A DNA stretch of 64,000 nt from Cristatella mucedo (GCA_009760855.2 WPIO01000017.1:2465001-2529000), one strand, 5' to 3'; shown: positions 11,086 through 23,077, counted from the first letter of the stretch. Notes: generated by a model from the sequence alone, not told the origin. A program made the numbers and translations.

Positions 11086-11640
11086 TTTACATGTGCTAGG
11101 TTGCAGTAGCAGTAGCTCTGCGCAGGTTACAGAGCTTATTAGCAGACATCCATGCGCAGGCGACTCAATAAAAGTCAGCGAGAATACTAAGTAACCGAGT
11201 GTGCGGCATCGAGCATTGACACGGACCCTTGGCCACTACGCCACTTGACAATCTAGGAAATTATTCACCAATGCAAATGGCAAGTCTGACTTGCTTGCTG
11301 CTTTGCTTTCCGTCGGTGGCAAATGGCAGGGCTGCCCAGGCTGGACGCTGGAGGACGAGGGAGGAGGGAAAAAAGAACAGGCCACTAGAGCAGCTCTCTC
11401 GAGAAGCAGCAGCAACAGCGAGAGCATCAAATGAGCATTGACCGAAGATGACCGACTCCTTCGACAAGTTGACTGTGCCGCCCCCTCCCTAGTGGCTGGC
11501 AGTCAAGCTGCTGCTGCAGGGGACGGCAGCTGCTCTCTGCTTTCGCTTAGCTCGGTTGAGCCGTGCCCTCTGAGCAAGCCTCGGCCATATGCTCAGCTTG
11601 GATGCAGCCAACAGATGCACAGCCGGCGAAGGAGAAAGGT
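11086..11640. other. Unassigned
   Basis: Overlapping frames on both strands at 11229-11674 have no recognised domain. Confidence 0.4.
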
Positions 11641-11835
11641 GTGATGATACCATCACAGATACCATCACAGACACATCCTCCTACTCATCTCTTCCTCACA
11701 CATTCACCTCTCATCATCTCATCATGACATGAGGAGATGATCTCATCATCCTCATCTCATCTCTCCTCATCCTCATCTCCTCCTCCTCCTCCTCATCTCA
11801 CACCTCCTACTCAGTTGCTGGTACCTCCTACTCAG
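11641..11835. repeat. Pyrimidine-rich CAT/CCT low-complexity tract
   Basis: Irregular repeats of CATC, CTCAT and CTCCTC run for about 190 bp, including TACCATCACAGA twice and CTCCTACTCAGT twice. The serine- and proline-rich frames here are products of this repeat. Confidence 0.85.
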
Positions 11836-12520
11836 TCGAACTGTAGAGAGGAGGAGCAGACAGAGACTCAGTGGCAGCAGCACGGCTGGCAAGAGCGGCT
11901 GTCTATGAATGCATGTCATCAAATTTATTGCGTCACTGATTCGAACAGCACCCAGTGCCCACCACCACACCCAGCCATCCCCCTAACGAGCTTCTCGGGA
12001 CTGCTATTTTGACAGTCAGAGCTCAATGTGTGGGGCAGCCCTGTTTGCATCCAGTGGTCAATGGTTTGCATCCAGTGATCCACCTCTCGAAGCATGCAGG
12101 GCTGTTTAAAACAAGGGCAGGGCATATCTTCAGTAGTACGATCTCAAGAGGCCTCGACTTGGCAAATGAGGTCATCAAATTACGTATCAACAAGCACCAG
12201 CTAACTATACAGTTAAAAGACTACTATCGCTGCCACTGTTGGGTCCACTGTACTGTGACAGCTTACCACTCTTGCCGAAATCGCCGAAGGAGAACAGCGG
12301 ACCCATCAATAGACTTTCTTGTTCTCCGGGCTAGGCTTGGTCACCACGGCCACTAGCTCCCATATGGGTTTCTGTGATTTATAATACACTGCCACGTTGT
12401 TGATTCAGTCTTCCGGCATTTTCGACTGCTCACAAATGTACTCACATGGCAACCACTTTAGTGTTTACTCTCAGAAGTCTGTGCATTAAGCAGTGACGAG
12501 GACAAAGAAGTGATAATGCC
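11836..12520. other. Unassigned
   Basis: A short direct repeat, GTTTGCATCCAGTG, occurs at about 12045 and 12065. The frame at 11955-12356 has no recognised domain. Confidence 0.4.
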
Positions 12521-12823
<303 letters not shown>

Positions 12824-14009
12824 CACTTGCAGATTTTCAGATGTTCGCCGAGGTGCAAGCTTGCTTACGAGGCACAGTGCTGGGAGAGTTGCTACTCGCC
12901 TCGTGGTGTCAGTGCCACGATCAGCACACAGTGAGAAGTACGGGAAGGAGAACTGGGCTACTGCAAGCCTTAGCGTTGACACGGCTTAGGCACTGAGCTA
13001 CATTGTGCTGAGCTATAGCAATGTCAACAAACGGCATGCCTTAGGCTAATATTTGGTAGCAAAAGGTTGGCGGTGAAGGATATTTGAACAGAAAGAGAAG
13101 AGACAATGGTGCTAATCTTGATTTCACAGGCCAATCGACATTCCTGTTGAACCAATTTTGTCATTTTTACTTGATACAGAATACTTAACAGAGAAGTCGG
13201 AATTTATAAAGACGCAACAGCCAAAGAGTGCACAACGATATTCTCTTTTGAGCATCTCTTGGTACCGTCCTAGAATCAACGGTGCAGTAGAATACAGAAT
13301 AGTAGGAGTAAAAGAATCTCCACTTAGAAGCAACACTACGCTCTGCATCATGAGGCGACGACTACCAATAACCCACGACTTGCGAGGCATTACTCGCGTT
13401 ACACTGCGAAACTTCACCATTTTTACAAGCAGTCGAACTCAAGCATGAGTAAGTGTCCGGTAGTGGTGCCATCTCTTTCTACAAGCGATGGCCCATATAT
13501 CGCGTATGGAATGACTGCTCTGTAGTATAACCACAGAGCATTGCACACAACTCGGCAGCACATGATCCTTATCACTAGGAGGAGTGACCTCTTCGGCAGC
13601 ACTGGCTCTGTATACTGTATAGATATACCCGGGACCCAGAAGTAGAGTAGCCAGTTGGTAGAGATCCTCATGCTATACCCGAGAAAAGGGAACCGGTGGC
13701 GGCTGTATCAAGCTAAGAATGCAGACTGAGGCCGATCTTTGGCCGGAGCTGAATAAAATAGCTTAACCGTCAATGGATTTTCTATAGAGCTCTTGCACCC
13801 CAAAGGGTTTCACAACGCTAGACAAAAAGACGAACGTGTAGCCATTTGAGTTACAACGCACGACCTACCTCCGAATCCAAAGGTTCGAGCCACACCAGCC
13901 AAGCATACAATGGCGCTCTGATAAAAGCAATACGAATCCTTCTCACTAACAGCACTAGGGCTGCCCATCTCTCACCTGATCCACTATGCCAATGGATCTG
14001 CCTCACTTT
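12824..14009. other. Unassigned 1.2 kb
   Basis: Overlapping frames on both strands at 13124-13448 and one at 13423-13671 have no recognised domain. Nothing else seen. Confidence 0.4.
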
Positions 14010-14250
14010 TAATAGTAATAATAATAATAATGATAATAATAATAATAATAATAATAATGCATTTGATAAAGCTCCATCAGAGAACTCAATCGCTTTCTAG
14101 GCACTTTGGCTTTCTGCAAACGAATCGCGATTGAAATGTTAGTGATATAATGCCCGATAAACAACAAGAATAACAAGGTTAGGGGTGACATGCACAGGAT
14201 CGACATGCAAGTTTGGTTAGTGGCAGCATGCACAGTGTCAGTACGTATTT
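14010..14250 (-). mobile_element. LINE-A 3' tail with ATT array
   Basis: On the minus strand the LINE-A 3' untranslated region ends in a long TTATTATTA array (plus-strand 14012-14057). Motifs include TGCATGCTGCCACTAACC and GTGCCTAGAAAG. Confidence 0.8.
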
Positions 14251-14337
14251 TCTAGTGACTGTGCTCTGCTTTCCTCATATATAGTTCAGATAGGAACCGG
14301 TAGTTTTTCCGCTACCTTTGCCCGACCTTGGCCTATT

Positions 14338-14811
14338 TTGTTGCTCAAGCATCAATTCGTTTTGCGGTTTATTTCCCATTGCACTCCACCTGCAAAGATG
14401 GCTGGTAATGCACAGGGAATGGAGGAGACACCCGTATGTCTACGGTTTGCACCAGCAGTATCAAGTCAAGCTGTATTGAATTCTATCAGCAACAGCAGCA
14501 GTTCTGATGCCTCTAGGCTCAACAGGCGAAAGGCCGAAGGCGAGTCACCAACGGCTCGATCTTATCGACTGGGATTATCGAAATTATCGAACGGTTGGAG
14601 CCTCAACCGTTCGATAGGCCGATGTCAGTGCACGCAACCCGATCGTCATTACTTTTCTCTGCTGCTTGTCTGTCTGTCTGCCTGCTCCCACTTTATATCT
14701 ACTTCTCACTTTCTGGCTCAGCTGGTCTTGCAGGCATCTACAGCTGGCCGGTTTTGTGCCATAACTGCAGCCCAGTCATTACGACAGGGCGCTTGGCACA
14801 TTTGCTGTTGA
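14338..14811 (+). CDS. Unrecognised open frame of 157 codons (possible exon)
   Basis: From 14398 an ATG in a fair context (A at -3) opens a serine-rich segment of about 70 residues (MAGNAQGMEETP at its start, a SNSSSSDAS run and basic LNRRK). The C-terminal half is low-confidence hydrophobic sequence. No domain is recognised and no clear splice site was identified. Chance is a serious alternative. Confidence 0.2.
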   Translation: MLLKHQFVLRFISHCTPPAKMAGNAQGMEETPVCLRFAPAVSSQAVLNSISNSSSSDASRLNRRKAEGESPTARSYRLGLSKLSNGWSLNRSIGRCQCTQPDRHYFSLLLVCLSACSHFISTSHFLAQLVLQASTAGRFCAITAAQSLRQGAWHICC

Positions 14812-17224
14812 ATGCTGTGATCAGCCGTCCCATTGAATGGCACTGAAAGGCATTGGATTTCCTTTGCCCTGGTAGTGAGGAGCCGATTTCCTCTTTGCCA
14901 TCATCATCAACACAGCCACCCTATTTCCTTTTCTGTTGCAGCTTGCTTAGTTGTGCTGTCTGCAGGTTGCTAGCCAACTTAGTCTCTTATCCCACCCGGA
15001 TACCCAGCCCATAGCATGTCAAGCTTTCTAGCTGAGATCACGAAAATCCAGAGAGGCTTTACTGGCACCCAGAGCAATTGAGGAATGTAGGGTTAGGCAG
15101 CTAGGGACTGGCTTACAGTTTGGCCATCAAACGAGTCAAGGGAATGACCTGGAATCGCGAAGTCAGATTAGACTTAAGGTGGCAGATTGGGTGAAATGTT
15201 AATTAATTAGTCTTGCCCAGCCCCTGACGACAGTTAGCTCAGCTGCCACCTATCGGTAGAGCTGGCTTCTGTTTTTGCATGCACATTTACCAGCAGCCTA
15301 TTCAATCATCATCCCATTTATGCTTGCTGCACAGCTTCTACAAGCCGAGCATCAGGGGGAGGGGCACGAACTCTGTAGATAATGTGGAGGACGAGAAGCA
15401 GGTTCTTGGATCGACTAGCCAGTTTTTCTTTGCAATGTAGCTTGGCCATCTCTCGACCATCTCCCTCTACAATACAGTTCGATTATAGATAGCTAGGTGA
15501 ACAGAAACACGGCCACAAAGACAAAAGTGGCAGGCAAATGCACAGCCCTGTTCAAAGGGAGGAGAGCGGGACCTTGATCTTGCTCACTCCCACCACCCCA
15601 CCTCCCCTTTCAGTCAAGGGGGCCGGGGGGGGGGGGAGGCAACTGGTCCCCTTCTCTACATCTTTACTGGTAGGTATTTTCTAATTGCGCTGGTGGAAGA
15701 AACAGCATGGGTGGAGAGGTGGAGGGGGCCTGGCAAGGCCCGATCCCCCTTTTTTTACTCAATCCTGGCCATGCCAAACTGGAGCCAGGACAAGCGCACG
15801 AAAGACAACTACCGAGTGCTCAATAGCTGAGGGTGCACCTTAACCAATGCTAGGTAACCAGGCAGCTGCAGGTAACTGCCTGACGGCAGCAGCTGCAGCC
15901 CAAGTGGCTGCTGCTGCCTGCTTGTCATCACGTGTAGGCTGCTTTAACTGGTTCGTGCTGATAGGGCATGCTGCCGAAGTCGAACCACCCCCCCCCCCGA
16001 GATGGGCGTGGTCGAGTGCAATAATCGATGCTCCTCCCATTCCAAGTTACCTTCCCCCTCTTACCCCATCTTTCTAAAATAGCAGTACAGCTCCAGGGCG
16101 ACAGCTTGGCGGTGGGGCGTGGTGGCGTGTTCCACTGCCTTCCTGCCGAGTGGCTCAGGCCGGCTTGCCTGCGAGCAGCTGCGAGCTGCTGCCACGAGCA
16201 GTAGCTTGTGTTTAGTGCACTGGCACAAGCCAGTTGACCCGAGCTGCTGGCAACACCTCGCTCCAGAAGGCTGTACAGAAACGAGGCCAAAGGAAACTGG
16301 ACCGAGGTGAAGGCCGGCAGCAGGCCGAAGGGTAGATCTCTTGAGTCAGCAGTGGCTGAAGCTCTTTTGACACCTCGACATGTGCCTCCGATATGTGGCT
16401 TGGACTTTAAAAAAGGCATGAAGATTGCTGTCAGATTTGTTGGAGTTCGGGTTCTCTGGTACTGCCACTCTTCAAGAATTAGGATTACCTCTGCTCCACC
16501 TGAAGCCTCCACCTGGAGCCTTGCAGTCCAGACAGGCTGGAAGCTTGCCAGCCCACACCCGGAGCTGACTCACAGTCAGAGGAGCCCTGTACCAGTGCTC
16601 GCGACCGGTTTCTACTGATGTGGTCCTACTGTAGTCCATCCTGGAGGCTGCTAGCATCGAGCCAGGACTCGGTTGTCGATTTTGATTTGTGCCGAGTTCG
16701 TGCATAGATGCAGCAGTGCTGCATTGTGTCAGTAGCCCAGTGTGCCTGGCAGGTCTAACAATCCGAGTGCACACAGCATGGGCATGCAGCAAAGAGGGGA
16801 GAAAACCCCGACCTCCGACCCCAGTGACCTGCTGAAGTGCACCCGGCAGTTAAGCCGCCCCACGTGCCCCTCAGTCGGCTCATAATGGCGGTTTCTGGCA
16901 AGGTCAAGGTCTGACCTATCCTTGGCTTAATCCTAGTCTGGCCTATGGACATGGCATCATGGTAATGTGGCAGCTGCCGGCCAAAGGCATTAGCATGGGG
17001 TCCTACATGCAGCACGTTGTTAAAACCGCTAGCTGCACCGGTCTGTTCATGAACAATAAAGCAGCACTAACGGTTGCAGCATAAACAGACCCGTGCCGGC
17101 AGGAAAACAGCACCAAAACAGCATACAAGACAATGCACTTTCATGTCCGAAAGGTAGAACAATTGAGTTGTTGTACGTTTGTAGTCTTCATAACAGGAGC
17201 TGCAGAGCACTACACACAGCAGCC
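14812..17224. other. Unassigned 2.4 kb
   Basis: Holds a G-run (about 15628-15640), a C11 run (about 15987-15998) and CAG/GCTG-rich patches. The 194-codon minus frame at 15928-16512 overlaps a plus frame and has no recognised domain. I regard it as chance. Confidence 0.4.
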
Positions 17225-17352
17225 TTGGGCAGCAGCAGCAGCAGCGACAGCAAGCAGCAGCAGCAGCGACAGCAAGCAGCAGCAGCAACAGCAACAGCAA
17301 GCAGCAGCAGCAACAGCAAGCAGCAGCAGCAACAGCAAGCAGCAGCAGCAGT
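17225..17352. repeat. CAG-rich minisatellite (19- and 22-bp units)
   Basis: Higher-order CAG array. Early units are about 22 bp and contain GACAGCAAGCAG. The last three are a 19-bp unit with CAACAGCAAGCAGCAG. Plus-strand frames read poly-Gln/Ala/Ser, but no gene context is visible. Confidence 0.9.
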
Positions 17353-17665
17353 GCCGCCCAAGCAACTAATTAAGACAACCTCTAAACGAATGCTCTTACA
17401 TTCGATGCATTCAGCAGTACTGAGTCAGGAATCAGCCTTAGATAACACTTAGCTAACATGGTCCATCGTTCACCAATCGAGGCTTCGCGGCAGGCTAGTA
17501 GGTGCTGCTGGCTTCTTTGCTGCAGGCCGGTTGCTCAGGGGCAGTGGCGGGCACCGGTCATTCGCGGACTCATCGTGTGTTGCCGGCCAATCGGGGCAAG
17601 TCTCTTTTATCTAATCCAGACACGGGCCCCACGACCCTTTTGTTGATCTGATGATAGTGCTTTAA

Positions 17666-17667
<2 letters not shown>

Positions 17668-17738
<71 letters not shown>
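17668..17738. repeat. (GT)n microsatellite
   Basis: About 70 bp of uninterrupted GT, passing through GAGAGA into the GAGT array. Confidence 0.98.
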
Positions 17739-17741
<3 letters not shown>

Positions 17742-17936
17742 AGAGAGAGTGAGTGAGTGAGTGAGTGAGTGTGAGTGAGTGTAAGTGAGTGAGTGAGTGA
17801 GTGAGTGAGTGAGTGAGTGAGTGTAAGTGAGTGAGTGAGTGAGTGAGTGAGTGAGTGAGTGAGTGAGTGAGTGAGTGAGTGAGTGAGTGAGTGAGTGAGT
17901 GAGAGTTAGTGAGTGAGTGAGTGAGTGTGTGTGTGC
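17739..17936. repeat. (GTGA)n tetranucleotide array
   Basis: About 190 bp of TGAG units with sparse GTGT, GTAA and GAGTTA variants. It adjoins the 3' end of LINE-B. Minus-strand frames reading LTHS repeats are products of this array, not genes. Confidence 0.97.
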
Positions 17937-17939
17937 ATG

Positions 17940-19712
17940 TATGTATCTCCGTCTGTAACTCCACAAAGTCATAAAGACCATGTGGGTGTTACGCAGGAGA
18001 GTTTTGTATAGCACACTCACAGCCTAAGCGGCTTTCGGTTCGCATTCGGTAGCCAACAGACTTCGTCTCACGCAACAAAGAGAAAGTGGGAAGCATAGCA
18101 GAGTCAGGAGAGCAGTCGAGGTAGTGAGTAGCATGGAAGTAGCAGCTCAGAACCGCTGAAAAGGATGAGCCATAGTCGGCAGCAGGAGAGTAGTTGTCGT
18201 TGAGTAAGAGCTGTGGAAGCGAGTTCCACAGTCTAGGACCTGCAGAGCTAAAGCTTCTGTTACCCAAGGTCTTTGAGCGGAGGAATGGAACAGCTAGTTT
18301 ATTGTCCATACACGACCTGAGGGCGCAAAGAGGCTGAAACTGGTGCAGCAGTTCAGCTAGATAAGGAGGAGCCAAGCCGTGGCAGGTCTTGTGGGTCAGC
18401 GTAAGAACTTTGCTCTGTATCCGTTGCTCAACCGTCATCCATCCTAACTCTTTTAGCAAGGGAGACACGTGCTCAAACCACTGGGACTTGAAGACTAGCC
18501 TTGCAGCCGTATTCATAGTCAGCTGCAGTAGCCTAGTTGCTTTCTTTGGTAGCCCAGCAAAAAAGGAATTACAATAATCAAGCCGAGACAGAACTAAAGA
18601 GCTAGTTACATTTTTTTTACAAGCCACTGTGGGAGACAGCTCCTGATCTTTGATAAGGGTCGAACGTGATGGCTAGCTGTAGAGGCAGTCTTCTGAATGA
18701 AGCTTTTGAAATTGAGGCAGCTGTCATACACGACACCTAAATTTCGACTACGTGGTGATGGTCGCACAATAGCATCACCTATTAGAAGAGCAAAGCCTTT
18801 TAATCCAGCCACACGCTTAGGGTGTCCTATGAGTAGCAGTTCGGTTTTATCGTCATCTAGTTTCAAGAAGTTTTCCGACATCCATGATCGAATGTTGGCA
18901 AGGCAAGCATTCAGTTTCTCAGTTGCTGCAGCAGATTCCGACGGTTTGCATGACAAATACAGCTGAGTACCTTCAGCATAAAAGTGATATACTATTCTAT
19001 GGGCCTTAATCACTTTTCCCAGATGTTGAGTATAAATGGAGAACAGCAAGGGACCAGGTACAGACCCGTGAGGGACTCCGCGGGTGACATGTCTCGTGTG
19101 TGCGACCTGAACACCACACGACACGGATTGAACACGATCAGACAAGTATGGTTTAAACCACACCAGTGCTTCGTCGGCTAGACCAATCGTTGTTCTCAAT
19201 CGTTCAAGTAGAACATCGTGATCAATCGCGTTAAAGGTAGCAGACAAATCCAGCAGAGATAGGGCAGTGACATTCCCATCATCGTTGCCACGTAGAATGT
19301 CATTGTTAACACGGAGGAGAGCAGTTTCAGTGGAGTGCTGCCTCTTGAACCCTGATTGAAATGTTTCTGACATTTCATTCTTTTCAATATGTTCAACTAG
19401 CTGCTTAGCTACAATTTTTCAAGAATCTTTGACAAGAAAGGAAGAAGGGAAACTGGGCAATAGTTTGCAAGGACCTCTGTATCTAATCCAGGCTTTTTAA
19501 GTATGCCTATAACGATTGCCGATTTGAAGGACTTGGCTACGACCCATTTTCCCAAAGAAGCATTTAAATTCTCGGTTATGGCAGGGCTAAGTTGGCCTGC
19601 CAGTGAAGATCACAGAGATGATGGTATAGGGTCTTCAGGAGACAAGCTCTTTTTGCTAGACCTTATTAAGGTAGCCACATCGCATGCAGAAACCTCGGAA
19701 AACCTTTTAGTG
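17940..19712 (-). mobile_element. LINE-B, 5'-truncated, with reverse transcriptase (inactive)
   Basis: This is the longest LINE-B copy. From the 5' side (19712) the minus strand encodes fingers/palm of a non-LTR reverse transcriptase: DPIPSSL, KSAIV, KKPGLD, then an NYRPVSLLPFLSKIL-like block with Y-C change, then FQSGFKRQHSTETALLRV (domain 1-2a). Domain A reads SLLDLSATFNAIDHDVLL, domain B GVPHGSVPGPLLFSIYT and domain C HFYAEGTQLYLS. The C-terminus runs through RLWNSLPQLLLND to CAIQNSPA before the 3' end at 17945. In the L2/CR1 group, domain A usually reads DLSAAFDTIDH and domain C YADDTQLYLS, so the aspartate of the FDT block (here FNA) and the YADD pair (here YAEG) are altered. Two frames meet at 18606-18627, so a frameshift separates RT from the C-terminal part. 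It begins at a GT array and ends in a GTGA array. Confidence 0.88.
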
Positions 19713-19720
19713 TGTCTGTG

Positions 19721-19773
<53 letters not shown>

Positions 19774-19798
19774 ATGTGCGTGTGCACGCGTGTGTCTG
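19713..19798. repeat. (GT)n microsatellite
   Basis: TG repeat with CATG and CGTG interruptions. It abuts the 5' truncation point of LINE-B. Confidence 0.95.
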
Positions 19799-20849
19799 AC
19801 TACGCCACTTAGAAAGCTGCCAACACACCGAGCTCCGACTGAACTTGCAGTTGTAGCATCAGATAAAGGCCCTGCCCTAACGCAATAGCGCCATTGGATA
19901 GGTTAATGCAACATCAGCCAACGGTGTGCTGCTGTCAGAAAAGGAGACACGGATTAGAAAAATCAGTGGTATGCCAAGTGACTATGAGGAAGGGAAAGAA
20001 GGCAGATTTGAGCTGACCTTTTGCTTCTCCCTTGTCACCCAGACTTCCTGCGTTTGACTAGAGCGCTCAACTTGGGCAGGCAGCCCCTGGCTTCAGCAGC
20101 AGCACAGCTGTAACAACTGCTCTTAGAATATACTTTAAAAGATCACTTGCCTGTGATTAAAGGCCGGTTAAGCTCATTCGGAGCCCCACGTGCAATCCAG
20201 CTAATTACCAGAACGATGCAAAGGTAGTGGGCCTGAATAGACAGCAATAAAGGACAATGTCACCTTTGTTAGCTTATAAACAGAGCTGAATGCAGCTTGC
20301 CTAAAATCTGTAATTATACTCGTCAGCTGGTCGGACTCAATGCAAATCGCGACACATTTGTCTCGGCCGTATCCAAAAGCAGCCGGGCATAAGCATAGGC
20401 TGCTGCTGCTGCTGAGAGCTTGGCAAGCAGCTGCAGCAGCAGGAGAAGAAGGCTTATTTCGGTGCGAGAAAGCTCGCTCGCGTGCAGCAAGCAGCACAAG
20501 GCAGTCAATGGAGCAACAGGTAGCAGCTCAGCTCTGGCCTGCTGCCCTGATCGCCATTCGTCGAGCGAGAGTCTGGAGGCCAGCTCAGTAGCTAGCTGCT
20601 ATAACCCCCCCTTATCCTACCCGTATCCCCAGCCCCCCCCCCCGTGAGGCCCCGATCAAAGCCGAGTGCCCAAGTTGAAAAGGGTAGGACAAGCTTGCCA
20701 GCCAGCGTGATTGAAGCAGACTGACCTTTCAAGGCAGCTGAGCCCGGCAGCTCGAGTGGCATCGGACCGTCGGACTGACACGACGATGACGAAGGCGGTG
20801 ACGGCAGAACAGGCGGGACGCGAAGTGCTCGACTCCACAGACTTTCGAA
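19799..20849. other. Unassigned 1 kb
   Basis: CTG-rich patch at 20400-20440 and a C-run at 20628-20643. Overlapping opposite-strand frames at 20201-20647 have no recognised domain. Confidence 0.4.
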
Positions 20850-21680
20850 GCTGAATGCAGCCAGCGGCTGCGTTCGCTAAGCTAGCTAAGCTAATGGGAG
20901 GGGGAAGCCCTGGTAACGGTCAGGCCATAGCTCGGCGGCAGAGCGGTGCGACGGCGGCTGCGAAGCCGTTACCTCCCAACGGATTCCCGGCTCAGATTCC
21001 CGGCGAGCAGGAGCTGCGCTCCGTCCGTCCTCTTTCGCGCCAGGAAGCATACTAAGCCGGGCCGAGCCCTACGTCCAGCGTTCGATCGGCCGTCGGTCGG
21101 TCGGTCGGTTGGACGGACGCTATTGAGGCTGCCCCGCCCACTCACGGAGGGGCGGGCCCATCGTTGCCTCGCGTCGTGGGCGGCGGCAGTTGTCCGCTGC
21201 TTCTGATCTCGGCAGCGGCGGCGGCGGCGGCTGGACGTTACCGAACGCTAGCTGGCAGGAGGAGGAGAGCGTTCGTTCCATCCTACCCGTCAGGTTTTGG
21301 CGTTGAATGTTCGCACGGCCATTTCATAGCGTCGGGAAGGCGGTCGGAAGCCAAGTGCTGGGTGGGCGGACGCACTCTCGCTCGCGGAGGCGTTGGCAAC
21401 GCGGCCACCGCCGGCCGTGAGGGCAGAGTGGCGGCGAACAGTCGCGGTTACTCCGGCATGTTGGCTCAATCTACTCTCTTCGGCTGCCTGTCGGCCGTGA
21501 AACCGCACCGGCTGTGCTTAAACTCGCCACGCCCCGAGGCGTGTGAGAGGCGTGCAACCGCCTACACGGGACCAGGCATTATTCGTCGGAGTCCTTCCGC
21601 TGCCTGCCTTCTAGCCGGCGCGTTCGACTTTTGAGTAGGCGCGTCTAGCAACAGTCGTCGCCTCGAGGGCGTTTTGCCTA
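20850..21680 (+). promoter_or_regulatory. CpG-rich region ending at a strong splice donor (possible promoter and 5' exon)
   Basis: The segment is visibly CpG-dense compared with the first 17 kb, with GCGGCGGCGG, a GGTCGGTCGGTCGG run near 21095 and several GGGCGG-type boxes. At 21679-21688 CCTAG|GTGAGTAG is a near-ideal donor. This fits a CpG-island promoter with a non-coding first exon on the plus strand. That is inference; no downstream coding exon was found. Confidence 0.35.
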
Positions 21681-21767
21681 GGTGAGTAGTGGTTCAATTT
21701 GCCGCCGGAAGCAAGTCTGCACATGCGCTAGTGAAATCGAAAACGTCAGAAGCCAATGCTCTGATAT

Positions 21768-21900
21768 AATTCATTTGCATAGCGCCCTAGGAGAACTTGA
21801 TCTCTATTCAGGCACTTCACACATGCCACGGGGTAGAGCCCACGACCTCGATCAGACCTCGGTCGGTCGGGGCGAGCACTTTAAAACCGCCGGGCAGAAA
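21768..21900 (-). mobile_element. SINE1 copy
   Basis: Minus-strand SINE1: 3' end TATAATTCATTTGCATAGCG (plus-strand reading), box B region decayed to CTCTACCCCG, GTCGGTCGG duplicated near the head, and box A AAAGTGCTCGCC. It lies just downstream of the CpG-rich region. Confidence 0.75.
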
Positions 21901-22132
21901 TAAGCGCTGTTGCTCCTGCGTAAGCCTACATGAACGGACGCCACAGAGCAGTAGGACGGAAATTTCGATTGCACGAAGCTAGGCTTATGCACTTTTAGTC
22001 GTCTTGACGTCAAAGATGTGAAAGGTTCGCAATCTGCACGCAAATTGCTCTCTGCAACCGCCGCCCCGCAGCTGTACTAACAGTCAGTCCTAGGCAGTAG
22101 GCGGCAGCTGACAATCAGGAGACGGATTAGCG

Positions 22133-22136
<4 letters not shown>

Positions 22137-22170
<34 letters not shown>
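22137..22170. repeat. (GT)n microsatellite
   Basis: About 34 bp of GT between unassigned sequence and repeat X. Confidence 0.97.
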
Positions 22171-22171
<1 letters not shown>

Positions 22172-22179
22172 CGCGCGTA

Positions 22180-22530
22180 AAGTTCCGTGCGTCCGAAGGG
22201 CTTCGAAGGACTGCCAAACCTGCGGTGTGCCGCCTGCCATTTCGGACAGGCTCGTCATTGTGCTATGTCCATCCAGAGCAAAAGAGAGCGAGCGAGCGAG
22301 CAGAATACACTAACTGTCGCTGACAACAGCGAGAAAAGCAAACGACGGAGGAAGCCACTTAGATTCGCACTGCCGAAAGTCAAATGGAAACGTCTCATAC
22401 GAGAAACTCAACAACTGCGCGAGAGAGACTGAAAAAGAAGTCGTGCCGTCACAGCTCAGCGAACGCTTTACGGACGAAAAAGTCGACCGACAGGAAAAGA
22501 GACTAAATGGTGTGAGCGCCTCGAGATCCA
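22180..22530 (+). repeat. Dispersed repeat X, copy 1
   Basis: Shares an ordered set of blocks with 48960-49330 over about 300 bp: a CCATTTCGGACAGGC block, GACAACAGCGAGAAAAGCAA, CGTCTCATACGAGAAACTC, a GAAAAAGAAGTCGTG block, and an ACAGCTCAGCGAACGC block ending in GAAAAGAGACTAA. Coding potential is doubtful: the frame MRPKGFEGL... ends at 22432 and is not conserved in copy 2. The mobile type is unknown. Confidence 0.6.
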
Positions 22531-22540
22531 GGGCACGGGT

Positions 22541-22768
22541 TTGAGTGCTTGCCTGACAACGGCTCTCCAGCTACGCCGGCGAACAGTGTCCTTTGCTGTC
22601 TCGGTTTGGAATAGGTTTCCAGCCACCAGCTTGAACAAACACGCGATAAGCGTTCGGTTCAGACAGATTAAAGTTGAAGCCACAGCGTTAGCTTTAAACC
22701 TGCCAGATCGACGTTCGGTCGCTATCGAACGGAGATTATCCCTCGAGCGGAGCGCTAGGCGTGGCTAG
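22541..22768 (+). pseudogene. Possible LINE C-terminal relic
   Basis: A short frame reads RRRTVSFAVSVWNRFPAT followed by a FRQIK segment. Many non-LTR elements end with an aromatic/basic run, WNxLP and FKxxLD. The match is to pattern only and the frame is only 75 codons. It directly follows repeat X, so it might be that repeat's coding part. Confidence 0.3.
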
Positions 22769-22792
22769 AGCGAGCTGCTGGTACACTCAATC

Positions 22793-22874
22793 GGGGGGGG
22801 GGGGTTCTCGCAGAGCGCGACCTGAGCCGAGCTAGCAACCGCTAGCCGACAGTTCGGGTTTGGCCCCCCCCCCC
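22793..22874. repeat. G12 and C11 runs bracketing about 60 bp
   Basis: A 12-G run (22793-22804) and an 11-C run (22864-22874) are complementary and could pair as the arms of a hairpin. Confidence 0.8.
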
Positions 22875-22875
22875 A

Positions 22876-23036
22876 GTGCCAGGTGCACGCTCTTAACGAC
22901 CGAGGTCAAGGTGAATGTATTTGATGACCAAGGTTGTGGGCTAGAGCCCTTGTGGCATATGGGAGTCGCCCGAATAGAGATTCATTTGTATAGCAACCAG
23001 AGTTCTCTTAGAGAGCTACACAAATAAATTATATTC
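22876..23036 (+). mobile_element. SINE1 copy, subfamily 1b
   Basis: Carries the duplicated inter-box segment (ACGACCGAGGTCAAGG and GATGACCAAGGTTGTGG), box B GTGGGCTAGAGCCC, and a 3' end GTTCTCTTAGAGAGCTACAC with a further local duplication (TTCATTTGTATAGC). A GA array follows at 23078. Confidence 0.7.
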
Positions 23037-23077
23037 CCCGGCCGGTTCACCGAGCGGATGTGCATGCTACGCGCTAG

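Noticed and set aside
15928-16512. 194-codon minus frame
   Set aside because: No domain, overlaps an open plus frame, and its codons look random. Kept only as unassigned sequence.
17607-18020. Minus frames encoding LTHS and TH repeats
   Set aside because: Translation of GTGA and GT microsatellites.
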